Origin: Rhyacophila brunnea
Lineage: Eukaryota; Arthropoda; Insecta; Trichoptera; Rhyacophilidae
Direction: 5' to 3'
Assembly: GCA_022495005.1 (NCBI GenBank)
Contig: JAGYXB010001996.1
Coordinates: forward strand, 1,798,001-1,862,000
Length of the DNA: 64,000 bases
Shown here in pieces: positions 1 through 10,558 of the stretch; position 1 is the first letter of the stretch, and each line of letters starts with the position of its first letter. The notes under the pieces were generated by a model. The model ran no database searches and was not told the DNA's origin. It worked only from the letters and a program-made list of their open reading frames with translations. Both the position numbers and the translations under genes were made by a program.

Positions 1-283
1 AAATCCGCAGGTAATCGCTCACATTCTGTACATAACACATCTATTTTATTTATTTCCACACCGTAAAAGTCACTCTTACAAGTCGCACATACGTTATTCG
101 TTACCCTATTTATTTTTTTAATAGGTCTATTTTTATTCTCCTTATATGCTAAATGAGTTTTATTAAAGTCATTTATCTCGTTAAGAACGTTCCTGTTTAT
201 TTCGTTCTTAGTAATAATACTTCCCGGTAATTCCGGCGTATTTGTGGTGTAGAGTAAATCAGCTGTCTTACGTTGTAAGGGCA
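1..283 (-). pseudogene. Continuation of the retroelement frame with two CxxC pairs, open to the edge
   Basis: In the -1 frame relative to the preceding segment, the minus strand is open from the A9 run to base 1. It is rich in N and K and contains two paired cysteines, C-A-T-C and C-T-E-C, spaced by 16 residues (C-x2-C...C-x2-C), followed by E-R-L-P-A-D at the edge. A metal-binding role is possible but I do not recognise the family. The frame stays open for about 94 codons in A+T-rich DNA, which supports it having been coding. Confidence 0.4.
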
Positions 284-1063
284 TTTTTTTTTATCCGAAG
301 TTCCCGTGTGTCGTGGAGATAATTCCCCCCGCACTCTTGCGTTAACGCTGCCGTTGCCTCCCCGCCCAGTACGATGAGATGCATAAAATGATCGTACGCG
401 GTGTTTATTTGAAATGATATCGTTATATTTTCTTCCCATATCCAACATATCATTATAAATATTATTTCTGGTTTGTTCCGACTTATTTAATTGAGCCGGT
501 GTAATACAGAGTTTATCAATAACAGTTTTGCCAGTGTCAGCGTTAAATCTACTTACGGTTTTTACTGGTGTCTCTGCTGTTTTTACTGCTTGTCGATGGA
601 TCCTCGTATTTTTAATCTCACAAACATTCATCGCCATTTTAGACACAGTATTTATTATTTTATTACTACTAATTATATGTACAGCTTTGATTGGCTCGCC
701 CTGCGGTTGTTTTCCAACTTTTCTATACCGGCGTGCGGCAATATTTATATTGTTTAGCTTGAATATGGCTAAAGTTTTATTCAGAATCGGTCGGAAAAAA
801 CCACCAGGCGGTGCGTCACGAATACTTTTTTTTAATATAGACGCTACATTTACAGCCCCTAGGAGAGGGTCCTGTTTCATAACTTTTTCAGCTATCGGAA
901 GGATGTCCTGACTAACGTTACACTTCTTTCCACTTTTGAACACAGGTTTTTGCACAAGCACTTGAAGAGAGTCCTGCGCGACGGTACCTTTGCCAGTGCC
1001 GTATGCAGCACGTCGACTGCCATCTGCGAGCCTCAGACGGTGGTCGGGTTCTGCATCTAATCT
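197..1063 (-). pseudogene. Pol-like N-terminal region, frame continuing after the TGA
   Basis: The Gag frame stays open beyond the TGA for nearly 290 residues. The first part (RLRLADGSRRAAYGTGKGTV, then V-L-V-Q-K-P-V-F) resembles the second half of a retroelement aspartic protease, with an L-x-D-G-S turn, but I do not see the D-T/S-G catalytic triad. The remaining 230 residues are lysine- and asparagine-rich and not recognised. At nine T in the plus strand (284-292; A in the sense strand) the useful frame seems to change: a -1 shift there opens the frame described in the next entry. The protease identification is an inference. Confidence 0.45.
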
Positions 1064-1066
1064 TCA

Positions 1067-1261
1067 TTCCCTCGGTGTCTCCTGTGTTCGCTGGATCCTT
1101 CGTTTCAGTACCTCGCACTCGGAATGTTCATGATACTCAGGGCAATAGTAACACTTCCGAGCTCCGTTAGCATTTGAGTAACTTCCACGGCCCCTAGTTC
1201 CAAATGAACCCCGTCGAGGGTATTGGCCTCTATACCCGTAACTCGTCTGAGCCGGCGGTGC
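1067..1261 (-). pseudogene. Gag C terminus: RG-rich stretch and CCHC-like zinc knuckle
   Basis: Directly after the TAA and in the same frame, the sequence encodes an arginine/glycine/tyrosine-rich stretch (Y-R-G-Q-Y-P-R-R-G-S-F) and then CYYCPEYHEHSEC. That is a C-x2-C-x3-H-x4-C knuckle, one residue shorter than the usual C-x2-C-x4-H-x4-C. Such knuckles bind the element's RNA. The frame ends at a TGA (1064-1066). Its in-frame position after the capsid-like part supports one original Gag broken by the TAA. Confidence 0.65.
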
Positions 1262-1264
1262 TTA

Positions 1265-2107
1265 ATAATTAGTGGTCACTTCGTTCTCCGTTTTTGTAGC
1301 GAGTGGTGCGAGGCGTGTATGCGATACCTCGGCGGACCGTGGTTTCGCGTGTTCCCCGGTTTGTTCCATTCGTTTTGTCTGCTCGCCTCGCCACTGACAA
1401 CTGCATGTTTGAGGTGTGCTTCTTTGAGTGGTTGTTGGTACGGCGATGGTCGGGTTTGTTTTTATCATCCGTAGGTCACGAACGACTTCTAGTAGTTCTT
1501 CGAGTGTCTGCCACTTGCACGCTCCCACCCACAATTGTACTCTTTCTGTAAAAAGTTCGTAAAATATGTCGGCGAGGTCTTTACTACTTGCAGTAGGCAT
1601 TAACGCCTTGGCGAGGTCTCGCTTGTTTAAGAGGAAGGCATAAGGGTCTTCTTCAGGACGCTGTGCTGTGGTTTTCAGTTCGTCTTGTTGTTCTCTGGTC
1701 CTGGCAGGTGACTCAAAGTGACGGCGGAGTCGGTTGGTAAAGGTCTCCCACCCATCGTCTGGTCTATCCAACCGGAAGAACTCTTCGCATCCGGCCAGAA
1801 ACGTAGCCACCCTATGTTTGGGGTTACCCCCAAACGTCACTTGTAGTTCTGGCTTATGTGCCCACGGTTTATATGGTAGTTCTGGTCGGGGCACTACCAT
1901 CGGAAGTACACATGGTATACTAGGTGTGGTCACTTCGGTGCGCGGACTGTCATTAACAAATGGTCGCATTGTTTCGAAATTAGTCGCGAACGCGTTGTCC
2001 GTGGAGGCCACTTCCGTGTCGATAATCGGGTCGGCCATGTTTAAAGAGTCTTCAGATGTCTCCTTGTTGGTGTCGGCCTTCGTTTGCGAACGTGTCCGCA
2101 TTGACAT
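1265..2107 (-). pseudogene. Gag-like protein of the LTR element (N-terminal part)
   Basis: The reading frame encodes about 280 residues and stops at a TAA (1262-1264). The first ATG is at 2107; an upstream GTG at 2113 is in frame but less likely. The N terminus is basic, followed by an acidic, threonine-rich stretch. The middle region, from about residue 90 to 190, contains FGGNPKHRVATFLAGCEEFF, W-x-x-F-x-x-R-L-R-x-H-F and E-E-D-P-Y-A-F, the pattern of retrotransposon Gag (capsid-like) domains that assemble around the element's RNA. The same frame continues past the TAA into a zinc knuckle, so the TAA looks like an internal stop in a longer Gag. The frame assignment is clear; the family is inferred from pattern alone. 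Confidence 0.75.
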
Positions 2108-2229
2108 GTGCACTCGTTTAGTTTTTTTTTTTTTTTTTTAAAACAACAAAATAAAAATATTTTTATTTTAATTTTTTTCGGTCCTCATGGTTGCGGGATC
2201 GGCAAATCCGTACAATTCACAAGCCGCAT

Positions 2230-2241
2230 GTGTTGGGCGCC
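2230..2241 (-). promoter_or_regulatory. Primer-binding-site-like sequence
   Basis: On the minus strand the sequence reads TGGCGCCCAACA. This matches the start of primer-binding sites complementary to a tRNA 3' end (TGGCGCC class, as used with tRNA-Lys). It sits just downstream of the candidate LTR end and upstream of Gag, where a primer-binding site belongs. Confidence 0.55.
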
Positions 2242-3067
2242 ACATGATAAATCCAGGGTTCCGGTCTAGCTCAGACAAAGTTCAATTCGAACCCTGGTAT
2301 CACAATTTTTAGTTAGTAACTGGTAAACTGTCCTTTTTTTATCTTTAGTATGGTTTTTTTTTTTAGGATTTGGGCTGGGCAAAATAACGCACCGGAATTA
2401 GTTTTATAACGGCAGGGTATATTTACGTGGATGTTATATAATTATTACATTGTTTTATAATTTGTTTTACGGAGGACAAAATTTCGTGAGTTCATTGCTT
2501 GACTGTTTTCCGACACTGACGCCATCTTGAAAATCGCTTTCAACGGTTTTTTTTCAAGGCGACGTTGCAATATCTCCAACGGTCAAATTATGGCATTGTT
2601 GCCATTCAGCATATTATTTTCTAACAACTCTTTTTCTTCTCCTTGCACTATCTAACATTCCTCTCTCTCAATTACAATACAAGTTATTTTTCCCATTCAT
2701 TCTTTATACATGGTATTGCAATTTATTGGCGTTTTGTCTACACATTCTACTGACATGTTTCACACATTATTGTTAGCGACAGTTGGTCACTTTTTATACT
2801 GTTTAAGGGGTGAAGCCCAATTTCATTCGTCGTCTCGCATACTTTCTTATTTATTCACACCTGGTCTTCCACGAACCGTGTCCTCAGCCTCAAAGACACG
2901 GGCCGTGGGACTTATTTCTGGAAAGAAACGTCCCTCTGGGTGGTCAAGGGTGCGGCTCGGTGAAGTTTATTTGACTACGAGGCCAAGGGCGTGTTCAGGC
3001 CACTCTACACCCCTAAAAGGTACTCTAGGTATAAGACCCGAAGTCCGAGGTCGTGACACTACATACA
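2242..3067 (-). repeat. Candidate 5' LTR
   Basis: Boundaries are inferred, not proven. The minus strand begins TGTATGTAGTGTCACGACC near 3067 and ends near ATTTATCA at about 2244, giving the usual TG...CA ends, two bases before the primer-binding site. Its last 50 bases contain a perfect 9-bp inverted repeat, CCAGGGTTC at 2253-2261 and GAACCCTGG at 2289-2297. A short open frame on the plus strand (2710-3111) shows no recognisable domain. Confidence 0.35.
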
Positions 3068-3111
3068 CCAGATACCTATACATTTTAATTATTTTTAATT
3101 TAATAGTTTAG

Positions 3112-3602
3112 TACATACTATCAGGTACCGATTTGGGGCCGCATTACAAGTAGGAAGTACATATATATTTATTTTCTTTTCAGTTTGTAGTATATGTCAT
3201 TACTCATTATACCGCTGCACATTTACAATATGTGAATATGACAAACCACTTAATTTCTTCTTGCATACAGGCATGCGCTGCTGACTTTTTAATTTTACGA
3301 CATTATGCAAATTGATGCCCAAAAAGAGATTCGGGATTGGCAGGATTCCTCGGCGGATGGGACACCTGTCATTAACGCAAAATTCAATGATAGGGAACGC
3401 AAAGCATACGAGATATAAATATTCGAAAATGATCTCGTGTGCTTGCCGTCGAAATTGAAGAATGTGTTTGATAGGCCGTTGTGCAGACACACACCAAGTT
3501 TAACGAGCCGAGTCAAATTTCATACCTACATGGAAAAGTCTTCGAGCAAACAAAGCCAGTCTTCGACATTAGCGGGCTTCAAATTCTGCCCAAACTTGAG
3601 AA
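3112..3602. other. No gene recognised
   Basis: Non-coding, A+T-rich. Short open frames on the minus strand (3200-3516) overlap each other and show no domain. Confidence 0.5.
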
Positions 3603-4032
3603 CAGTGGCGCACCCAGGGGGCCCTGGCGGCGCTATTATACTTCATGGCCATGAACATTTTCAATTATATAATTGTACAATATATTTTTTGATTATTATG
3701 TGTCGATACTCGACAGCTCCATATTAAAAATCGCCAATAATTCACTGTGTAAGTACCCTTAATTTGAACTAAAACACAATTTGAAAAACGTTAATGTAGT
3801 GTTTCACACTGACTTTAATCTTAGTGGTAGGTAGGAGGCCCGCCAAATATCTTAGCCTGAGGGGCGAGGGCACGTTTCAGGATGTGGGGACCATGGTGTA
3901 GGTACACCGAGTGCAATAGACAAAAGACCGATAAACGAGAAATTAGGCTGTGAAGAAGAAATAGAGCCTTTGGGACTAATTTACATTCTCCTCCTTTGGC
4001 TCCCCCAATATTAAATCCTGAGTGCGCCACTG
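3603..4032. mobile_element. Non-autonomous hAT-type element
   Basis: Ends are CAGTGGCGCACCCAGG and, inverted, CAGTGGCGCACTCAGG (15 of 16 match). It is flanked by an exact 8-bp duplication, CTTGAGAA, at 3595-3602 and 4033-4040. CAG ends and 8-bp duplications are the mark of hAT elements. At 430 bp it carries no transposase. Confidence 0.9.
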
Positions 4033-4234
4033 CTTGAGAATATGTAGCACCACGCAATTTTACAAAACTGAGCTGCATGCGAATTGTGACTTTTTAGAAG
4101 ACATCAATAATGTTTAGGTATAATGGTCTGTTTCTCCCAATTTACTGGCGGGCATTTTATTTGGAAAATACATTGGCCTAAATTACAGATTTGTGAAAAT
4201 ATGATGACGTGGGTCGCAGATTCATACCTGTGGC

Positions 4235-4460
4235 TGGTCAAAAAATCCGACATGTCCATGCGAAGGGGAAATTCAGGATGCCAACATTGCCAACCACATC
4301 ATCTGGGAATGTCTTAGAATGTGCTCCGAACGGGAGGAGATGCTCAAGTCGGCTGTTGGGCCCATCGGGCGTCCGACTCAGTTGCTACTAAAGCCAATTA
4401 TCTTGCATTTAAAAAAATTGTGGCGTCTTACTGCGGGCGTAAAGATCTCTTCATATAATT
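4235..4460 (+). mobile_element. LINE C-terminal zinc-finger remnant
   Basis: The plus strand encodes C-P-C-E-G-E-I-Q-D, then N-H-I-I-W-E-C, a CxC...H-x4-C arrangement like the C-terminal zinc finger of R1/jockey-type non-LTR retrotransposons. A tail follows with K-P-I-I-L-H-L-K-K-L-W-R. The related piece at 30940-31130 has the same order and wording in DNA, so this is a repeated family. It is 5'-truncated, with no reverse transcriptase here. Confidence 0.55.
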
Positions 4461-4470
4461 TTTGCTGTCC

Positions 4471-5456
4471 GTATGATTAGCTTCATTATTTTGTTTTATA
4501 TACTTACATTAGAATCATTTTTATTTTCATAATTTCTCTGTGCTCTTCTCTCCCCGGCACTTTGCATTAGAAAGTAACTTTAAACTCAGTCAGAGCTCAC
4601 TTTGAGCGTAGCAACCTTAGTCCTAGGCATCTTCTCCTATGGCATTCCCGGCCTAAAACTTAACTAGATGCTTCACATCGCCAATGTAGGGCCACGTGAT
4701 ACGCTCGATTAAGACCGGCTGTGGTGCGTGGCGGGTTTTGTTTTGGAGGGATTAACTTCAATGGTCAAAAAATATATTTTTCAACGTGTATTTTGATCGG
4801 TTGAGCAAATGACTAACAGCTATGAAGCTATGATATCATTGAGATGTTGGCATATCTAATAGTTGTACCTACAATCTCCACTCTGTGGTGGGAAGTAGGT
4901 CCACGGTCTATAATATCCCATATTATAGGTACCTATTGCAAATATTCACTCGCTTAGAATATTATTAATTTATTATTGACAGTTTCTTGTTTTTTTTTCA
5001 ACATTTTAGTTGCGATTTCAATTTTATAAGATGGGTTTGGTAGGTACGATTTCGCTCGAATTCTGACTTCTGATTATTTACCGTTTACAAACCGACACAA
5101 TTATTTTTTTTATATAACGTGACAATGTAGGTTGTAGGTAGGCACCGTGGGATAATGTTGTTATAAAAGGAAAATCATGCGGGTAAATGATTGACCACCA
5201 TTATTTTGCATCGATCGTAATATTTATTATTATGAGAAGATAAATGAAAAAAAAACTGTCCGGTCCACGTGGGAAATGAGAAAGTTACAATAGGGGATAA
5301 GTCGATGTTATCAGAAGTCAAAAATTAAATAGTGCACAAGTAAAATGAATAATTCTCATTCAATGTAATTTCGGTGATTCAAATACTCGGGGTGCAGGAA
5401 CGGATATCGAATATCGACCATATGAGGCCATCTAAGTTTGTAAGGGAGAGTGTATG
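4471..5456. other. No gene recognised
   Basis: A+T-rich spacer with homopolymer runs. I see no coding, RNA or inverted-repeat structure that I can support. Confidence 0.5.
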
Positions 5457-5464
5457 GTATAAAC

Positions 5465-6099
5465 CAGGGGCGGGCAAACTTTTTGGATGGAGGGCCAAAT
5501 TCAAGAATTCAAAATGAGCGGCGGGCCGCAAGTAAAATACCATTTTCAGATATAAGTACACTATTTATTATCACGAAAAATAAACATTACAAAAAAATTA
5601 ATGAGACGAATGAGACTGTTGTATATTTTTTAACATTTTTTTAAATTCAGGTGTTAATTTTGTAGTTGATATTCTCAAAACTGCTTGTAAATGGGCATCG
5701 GAGATATTTGATCGTAAAGAATTTTTATTGAGGTTCATGATCGAAAATGTTTGTTCACATGTATAGGTTGATCCAAAAATAACGAACATTTTTCTTGCAT
5801 AATCTTTAAGTTGGTCGAATTTGTCTGAATTAAGGGCATTGTAAAATTTGGAGATTTCTTCACGACGATGCAATTTTCTTAAATCAGTGTCACACTGCAG
5901 ATCAATAATCTCAAGTTGTAGCTCTGTCGGTACACTATCAATATCTATTGAAAATGGGTCGCGTTCTATTGCTAAACAAAATTTAATCTATGTCAATATA
6001 TATTTTTTAATTATAAAAAAGTTATTCGTAATCAGAAGTACAATTAATGGTGGCGGGCCGCAAAAACATACCCGGCGGGCCGCAGTTTGCCCCCCTCTG
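5465..6099 (-). mobile_element. hAT element with internal deletion, transposase end retained
   Basis: Terminal repeats are CAGGGGCGGGCAAACT and, inverted, CAGAGGGGGGCAAACT (14 of 16). An exact 8-bp duplication, GTATAAAC, flanks it at 5457-5464 and 6100-6107. The exact duplication suggests a fairly recent insertion compared with other elements here. At 635 bp it is too short to be autonomous and keeps only the last part of a transposase on the minus strand. Confidence 0.93.
5601..5978 (-). pseudogene. hAT transposase C-terminal fragment (GTF2IRD2/ZBED-like)
   Basis: About 125 residues are open on the minus strand; the ATG near 5873 is internal to the old frame. The order is P-F-S-I-D-I-D and L-Q-L-E-I-I-D-L-Q-C-D, then MFVIFGSTYTCEQTFSIMNL, then S-N-I-S-D-A-H-L-Q-A-V-L-R. 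This is the C-terminal dimerisation part of hAT transposases, of the group related to vertebrate GTF2IRD2 and ZBED proteins. The catalytic core and BED finger are missing, so it cannot be active. It lies inside the element with exact target duplications. Confidence 0.85.
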
Positions 6100-6516
6100 G
6101 TATAAACACTATACACGGATACGATCAGATGCTTATAATATACTTTGTGAAAATATATTATTTCCATGTTAAAATCATAAGTTTAGTATGGCACACGTTT
6201 CTAAAACGCATAGGTACGGTTTCAGTCTATGGATGGCATCTTTGTCTGAGATGTATTCTGCAGGTTTTCGGATATTATACCTTTTGTTCGTCGCGTATCG
6301 GATAATCGGGAGATTGGTGGTTTTAGGTAGTTATTAGGGAAGAGCGTCGTCGTGCTGGAGCGACTAACCTGGATAATCTGAATAATCCTGAGAGAAACAT
6401 AGGTCTGTGAGGGGTGGAGAGCGGATAGAAAGAAGCTGACTGAATTTCAAGATGGACACGATCCTCAGTTTTGAGGGTGCGACCGAGAAGAGAGTAATTT
6501 CTGTAATAACCAAATG

Positions 6517-7081
6517 CATGGCCCCCACATCCTGAAGCGGGCCCCCAGGCCAAGATCTATGGCGGCCCCCCTACCTATCTCAAAGGTTTAAGGCAGTGTG
6601 ATTTTCTACAGTAGTATTCCCCAAATGGTTTCCACGGAACCCCAGAGTTAAAAGTATTTCGTATATTTTTAGCGATTTTTAAATAAATCCAGTTGATTTA
6701 TTGAGTTGTCAGCACTCAGCATAATATTATGAAACATTTCTCGCGATCTCCTTTTGTGGTACCTAACCAAGTAACATGCAACCCTTCGCCATATTGGATA
6801 AAAAGCCATTTTGTAAGTCAGGAAACACACTTAAATTAAGTAATTATAAAATAAAATTCTACACGTGAATTATCATTTAATTATATCAACAATTAACATA
6901 TCACATCAAATTACATCACATGGCCACATATTTTTAAATGTTAATTCTTTTATTTTTTTACTATTAGAGAAAAATTATGTATTTTTTTTAACTTAATTGG
7001 TCGACCCACCACGCCGGGCCCCCTCTAAGTTCAGGCCCCCAGACTAGAGCCCTGTCAGCTCCCCCCTTTGTGGGGGCCATG
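6517..7081. mobile_element. Miniature element with CATGGCCCCCACA ends
   Basis: Terminal inverted repeats CATGGCCCCCACA are perfect over 13 bp. An exact 8-bp duplication, ACCAAATG, flanks the element (6509-6516 and 7082-7089). G+C-rich ends enclose an A+T-rich centre. Shorter copies or pieces lie at 21219-21403, 46022-46095 and about 58790-59098. An 8-bp duplication fits hAT, but the ends do not start with CAG, so the superfamily is open. Confidence 0.88.
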
Positions 7082-7089
7082 ACCAAATG

Positions 7090-7958
7090 TCTGTATGGGT
7101 GTGAGACGTGGCAACAGATCGAAAATCAAAGAATCACGAATTTTAGAGACACACTGTAGGTACATAATCCAGAAGCCGTTTGAGAGTACGACAATCCGTG
7201 CTGTGTTTGTAGGTCTCACATAGTAAGATTAGGATAATGATTTGAGTTGTCTACTTCATCTCCACCCGTCATGTATAAGCAGCGCGTCGGACGCATCGCT
7301 GGACCGATGGAATTAGCACAGCGTTGTGCTTTTCTTATGGTCCGATCCGCGAGGGAGGGACGGACATAAGGCCGTCTATAGTTAATGGCGAGTTCCTGTT
7401 CTCAGTAATTGAAGCTTTTCCATTATATTTTTCGTTCATAAATATGACTAGTGTCGTCACAGGAAGAGCTTTCTGTAATGAGGAGGGAGCTTCCTGCATA
7501 TGAAATACTTACGAGAGTTTTCTCACACTTTCTAATCCTCCAAAATTTATGTGTCTCGCCGCGAGTTTAAGTGTAAATTCGTTTCATAAAATTAAGCTTC
7601 ATAAAACACAATTATGTTTATACATACAATACATTGATAGTTGGTAGGTACCTAATTAAATCACCAAACTTTTATCAGTACATCTGTATCAGAAAAGCCC
7701 TAAATGTACATTTTAAATGGTCCCTTTTGAGGTTAAACAATTTCGAAATTAGCGTAATCTATTGGCGCATCTCTGAACAAAGGGGGACCATTCTTTTTCT
7801 GTTGATTTGGTCGCGTTTTTTACGATCGGCGATCGCAATCTCTGCCGTCAATTTGTGAGCCAGCGGAAATGACCACAATCTGATATGTTCGCCATTTACA
7901 AAATAAAACACATGTAATCTTAATTGCTACCATGACGTGATTATAAAAATATGTGAAA
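7090..7958. other. No gene recognised; one short repeated segment
   Basis: Around 7230-7275 about 45 bp (TTTGAGTTG...CTCCACCCGTCATGTATA) recur near 58005-58040. An open frame at 7634-7858 (+) has no recognisable domain. Confidence 0.4.
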
Positions 7959-7966
7959 CTCAGAGG

Positions 7967-8429
7967 CAGTGTTGCCAACCGTAGGTACCATAATTATAGT
8001 ATTTGTACTATAATTTTGGTCCGCGTACTATGTACGATATAAAACAGGTATAGTACGCCCAAAATACTATAATTTTGAATATCGGAACAAATATGTAAAA
8101 AGTACTAAAATTTGGATATTTCCTCTCGATAAATTGGTGCAAATTACTATAATTTCTCAAAATAAGAAGATTTGGAGATCTTGGAAAAAATTACTCGAAA
8201 AACGTAAAAAAATCCCTTGACTGGCTTAAAATAAAATTTCTTGAATTTTTCGGTAAGCATTTTTGGTGGCAAGAGGTAGTAGGTACCTAAATAAAAAGGG
8301 GTCTCTGAGAAACAAACAACCTATACATTTTCAACAGATGACAACGCGTACTTTATTTTTTCCCCAAATACCTACTATAATTTTGGAGGCTCTGTACTAT
8401 AATTCTACTTTTAAAAGATGGCAACACTG
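7967..8429. mobile_element. Non-autonomous hAT element with iterated TACTATAATTT motif
   Basis: Ends begin CAGTGTTGCCA on both strands. An exact 8-bp duplication, CTCAGAGG, flanks it (7959-7966 and 8430-8437). Inside, TACTATAATTT or close variants occur at least five times, clustered toward both ends. Such subterminal repeats are often transposase-binding sites in hAT elements; that role here is inference. Confidence 0.9.
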
Positions 8430-8437
8430 CTCAGAGG

Positions 8438-9407
8438 GAAAATGAAATACTATGTAGCAGTACACGTGTACATGTGGAAGACGGAAGACATATTATTCGC
8501 TATACATATCTGTATATCTAAATTAGGTTACATGTAAATTGTACATATTACATTTTGCCGTCTCACACTTCACTGTGAATTGTCGTATCGGTTACGTAAT
8601 GTTCCAATTTTATTAGATTCAATAAGAACATTAATTTGATATTGCATGGTAGATCAATAATATCTGATAATAACGCTCTCATGATGTTTGATAGGAACGG
8701 TACGACTTGATACTTACAAGCACCTACTCGCTAACCTACTTTTGAATTACTTAGAATTTGTTCTAAATATACTTACTATAATCATCATATTTCTAATTTA
8801 CCTACTTTCCTACCTATTTTCTTGTCTTTTCCTTGTATTTCCTTATAAGAACTAATTTGTCATTAGTAAGGCCAATTGGGAGGGTAATAACTATGTCAAT
8901 CAAATCGCTTCTTATATTGATGTATTCCACTTACGTGAGCATTAGTTAGGTGGACATTGTTTTGTGAGTTTTTAAGGTAAGGGGTCTGTCAACTTTTATT
9001 TTTATATCAATATTATTAACACTTATTTTTTATGTCACGTCGTGAACGCTTTAAATATATAATTTATCATGTTCATTTTGTAATGTAAAATAGATGAATT
9101 TGAATTTGAATAACCTAATTAAACTAAAATTTAACGAATTATGCTCATTTAAAACAGATTCGATCGACTTACAAGGGTTGTTGAATGTTAACGACAGAAA
9201 ACGCTAATCGAACAAGAAAAAAATATTACATCTGTCTACATTTTAGATATTCATACCTAGATAGGTATAAGTACCTAATTATTACTACTATATCAGTAAT
9301 ATACACTAATATTAAAATTGTTGATTTCTACAAATTTTATAAAAATGTTCAATATTTACTTTTATTAAATAATAATGTTTCAACTTCTACATTATATTTA
9401 CTTAAAG
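8438..9407. other. Mostly unrecognised; repeat near 8517-8722
   Basis: The stretch 8517-8722 has an inverted relative at 48704-48935. Its start shares the end motif (CACACTTCAC-GTGA, GTATCGG) of the miniature family at 13987-14398. The remainder is A+T-rich without recognisable features. Confidence 0.45.
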
Positions 9408-9803
9408 CAATGACATTATTAATGGACAACGCACTCAGTAGGTACAGTAGGTAGCAAGTAAATTAGCTTAGCGACGTTCGCACATGTATAGGTAGAAGTC
9501 ACGTGACAAAATTTCGCAATTTTCATTATGCAATAACACGCATGGGGAATTTATAGCAATATCACATTTATTGTAATGGCGTTAGAACAGTGTTTCTACT
9601 AGTGTCAATGTTCATTTGAGCGAACGATATTGATATTAAAATATGAATTATGCCATTCGGCAGACGGACAAAAAGCATCGGGAATGTATAGCAATATCAC
9701 CTTTATTGTAACGGCGTTAGAACAGATTATGCCATTCGGCAGACCCGACAAAAAGTGAGTGTCATTTTTTTTCCAGATGCTTCTTCCATATTAATATCAT
9801 TGA
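9408..9803. mobile_element. Miniature inverted-repeat element, copy 1 of 2
   Basis: It starts CAATGACATTATTAATGG and ends with the imperfect inverse (CCATATTAATATCATTG). A second copy lies at 33828-34221 in the same orientation. Internally a segment of about 100 bp (ATCGGGAATTTATAGCAATATCACC...GGCAGACCCGACAAAAA) is duplicated in tandem in both copies, so the duplication predates their spread. Confidence 0.7.
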
Positions 9804-10094
9804 CTTAAAGGGATGAATACCTATAGCTTTTCACATTTTGTTACTTTGTTATTTTATAAAAGGAGAATTATTTCAGTGGTTATTTGTTTACGCAAAACAT
9901 AATATTGTGTTGTGAATACATAATGTAAATGGCTTTCAGCACGTATTGGTTCGTGTTATCTTGGCAGATCGAACGTATTCGAGTATTATGTTAAAATTCA
10001 ATAGTTTTCTACGGTTTTCATACCTTAAATTAATCTTTAATTTTACATGGCAGACTCTATAAATAAAGCTAACTAATTCTAAATAATTTCAAGA
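9804..10094. other. No gene recognised
   Basis: A+T-rich spacer, nothing supported. Confidence 0.4.
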
Positions 10095-10558
10095 TAAAAA
10101 GAACTTTTTATATACTTACAACGTTTTTAAATTTTCTGTTGCATCATAATATAAACTTGACTTGGCTAGCAAACGATCAAAAAAATTTGTACTTGATAAA
10201 AATAATACTGAAATGTCATTTTGACATTTCATATTGATTTCCATGGTAACGCACGTATATATTAATAATTTAGTTACTAGGACCCCAGACCCCTTAGCAA
10301 CCAATAATAGTGGATTGGATTACGGATTTCTTCCAAAATAACTTTTCATACAAAACAGAATTAACTGAAAATGAATTCAATTCTACATAAAGATGGCTAA
10401 AAGTATTAAAAAAATGCATTGGTATCGTGTTCTGATATATTCCAAAAGTTTCAAATGTCTAGCTAGTCGGGGAGTTAGTTAAAAATCGATTGCAAGATTT
10501 GTACTGGATAAACAACCACCGGACAAATAAGAATACGACCTAATAAAAACGTTGTAAA
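10095..10558. repeat. Dispersed repeat family, copy 1 of 3
   Basis: Begins near AAAAAGAACTTTTTATATAC and ends near CTAATAAAAACGTTG. Related copies lie at 28411-28862 (same direction) and 44390-44880 (inverted). The shared core includes TGACATTTCATATTGATTTCC and GTATATATTAATAATTTAGT. No coding potential; short open frames in it follow from the repeat. Confidence 0.75.

Larger units (their letters stand above)
1..3067 (-). mobile_element. LTR retrotransposon, 5' part, cut by the left edge
   Basis: Read on the minus strand, the order is: candidate LTR (about 3067 to 2247), a primer-binding-site-like sequence, a leader, a Gag reading frame, a basic/RG-rich stretch with a zinc knuckle, then Pol-like sequence running off the window. 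This order and the TGGCGCCCAACA motif are those of Ty3/gypsy-type or retrovirus-like elements. No reverse transcriptase or integrase is in view, so the superfamily is not proven. Two in-frame stops and a frame change show that this copy is decayed, unless one or more are recoded. The second LTR lies outside the window, so target duplication cannot be checked. Confidence 0.75.

Noticed and set aside
491..911. Plus-strand open frames of 88 and 127 residues
   Set aside because: They lie antisense to the retroelement frame, which has Gag/Pol-type context; these have no recognisable domain.
1734..2141. 135-residue plus-strand frame
   Set aside because: Antisense shadow of the Gag-like frame, ending in a homopolymer.
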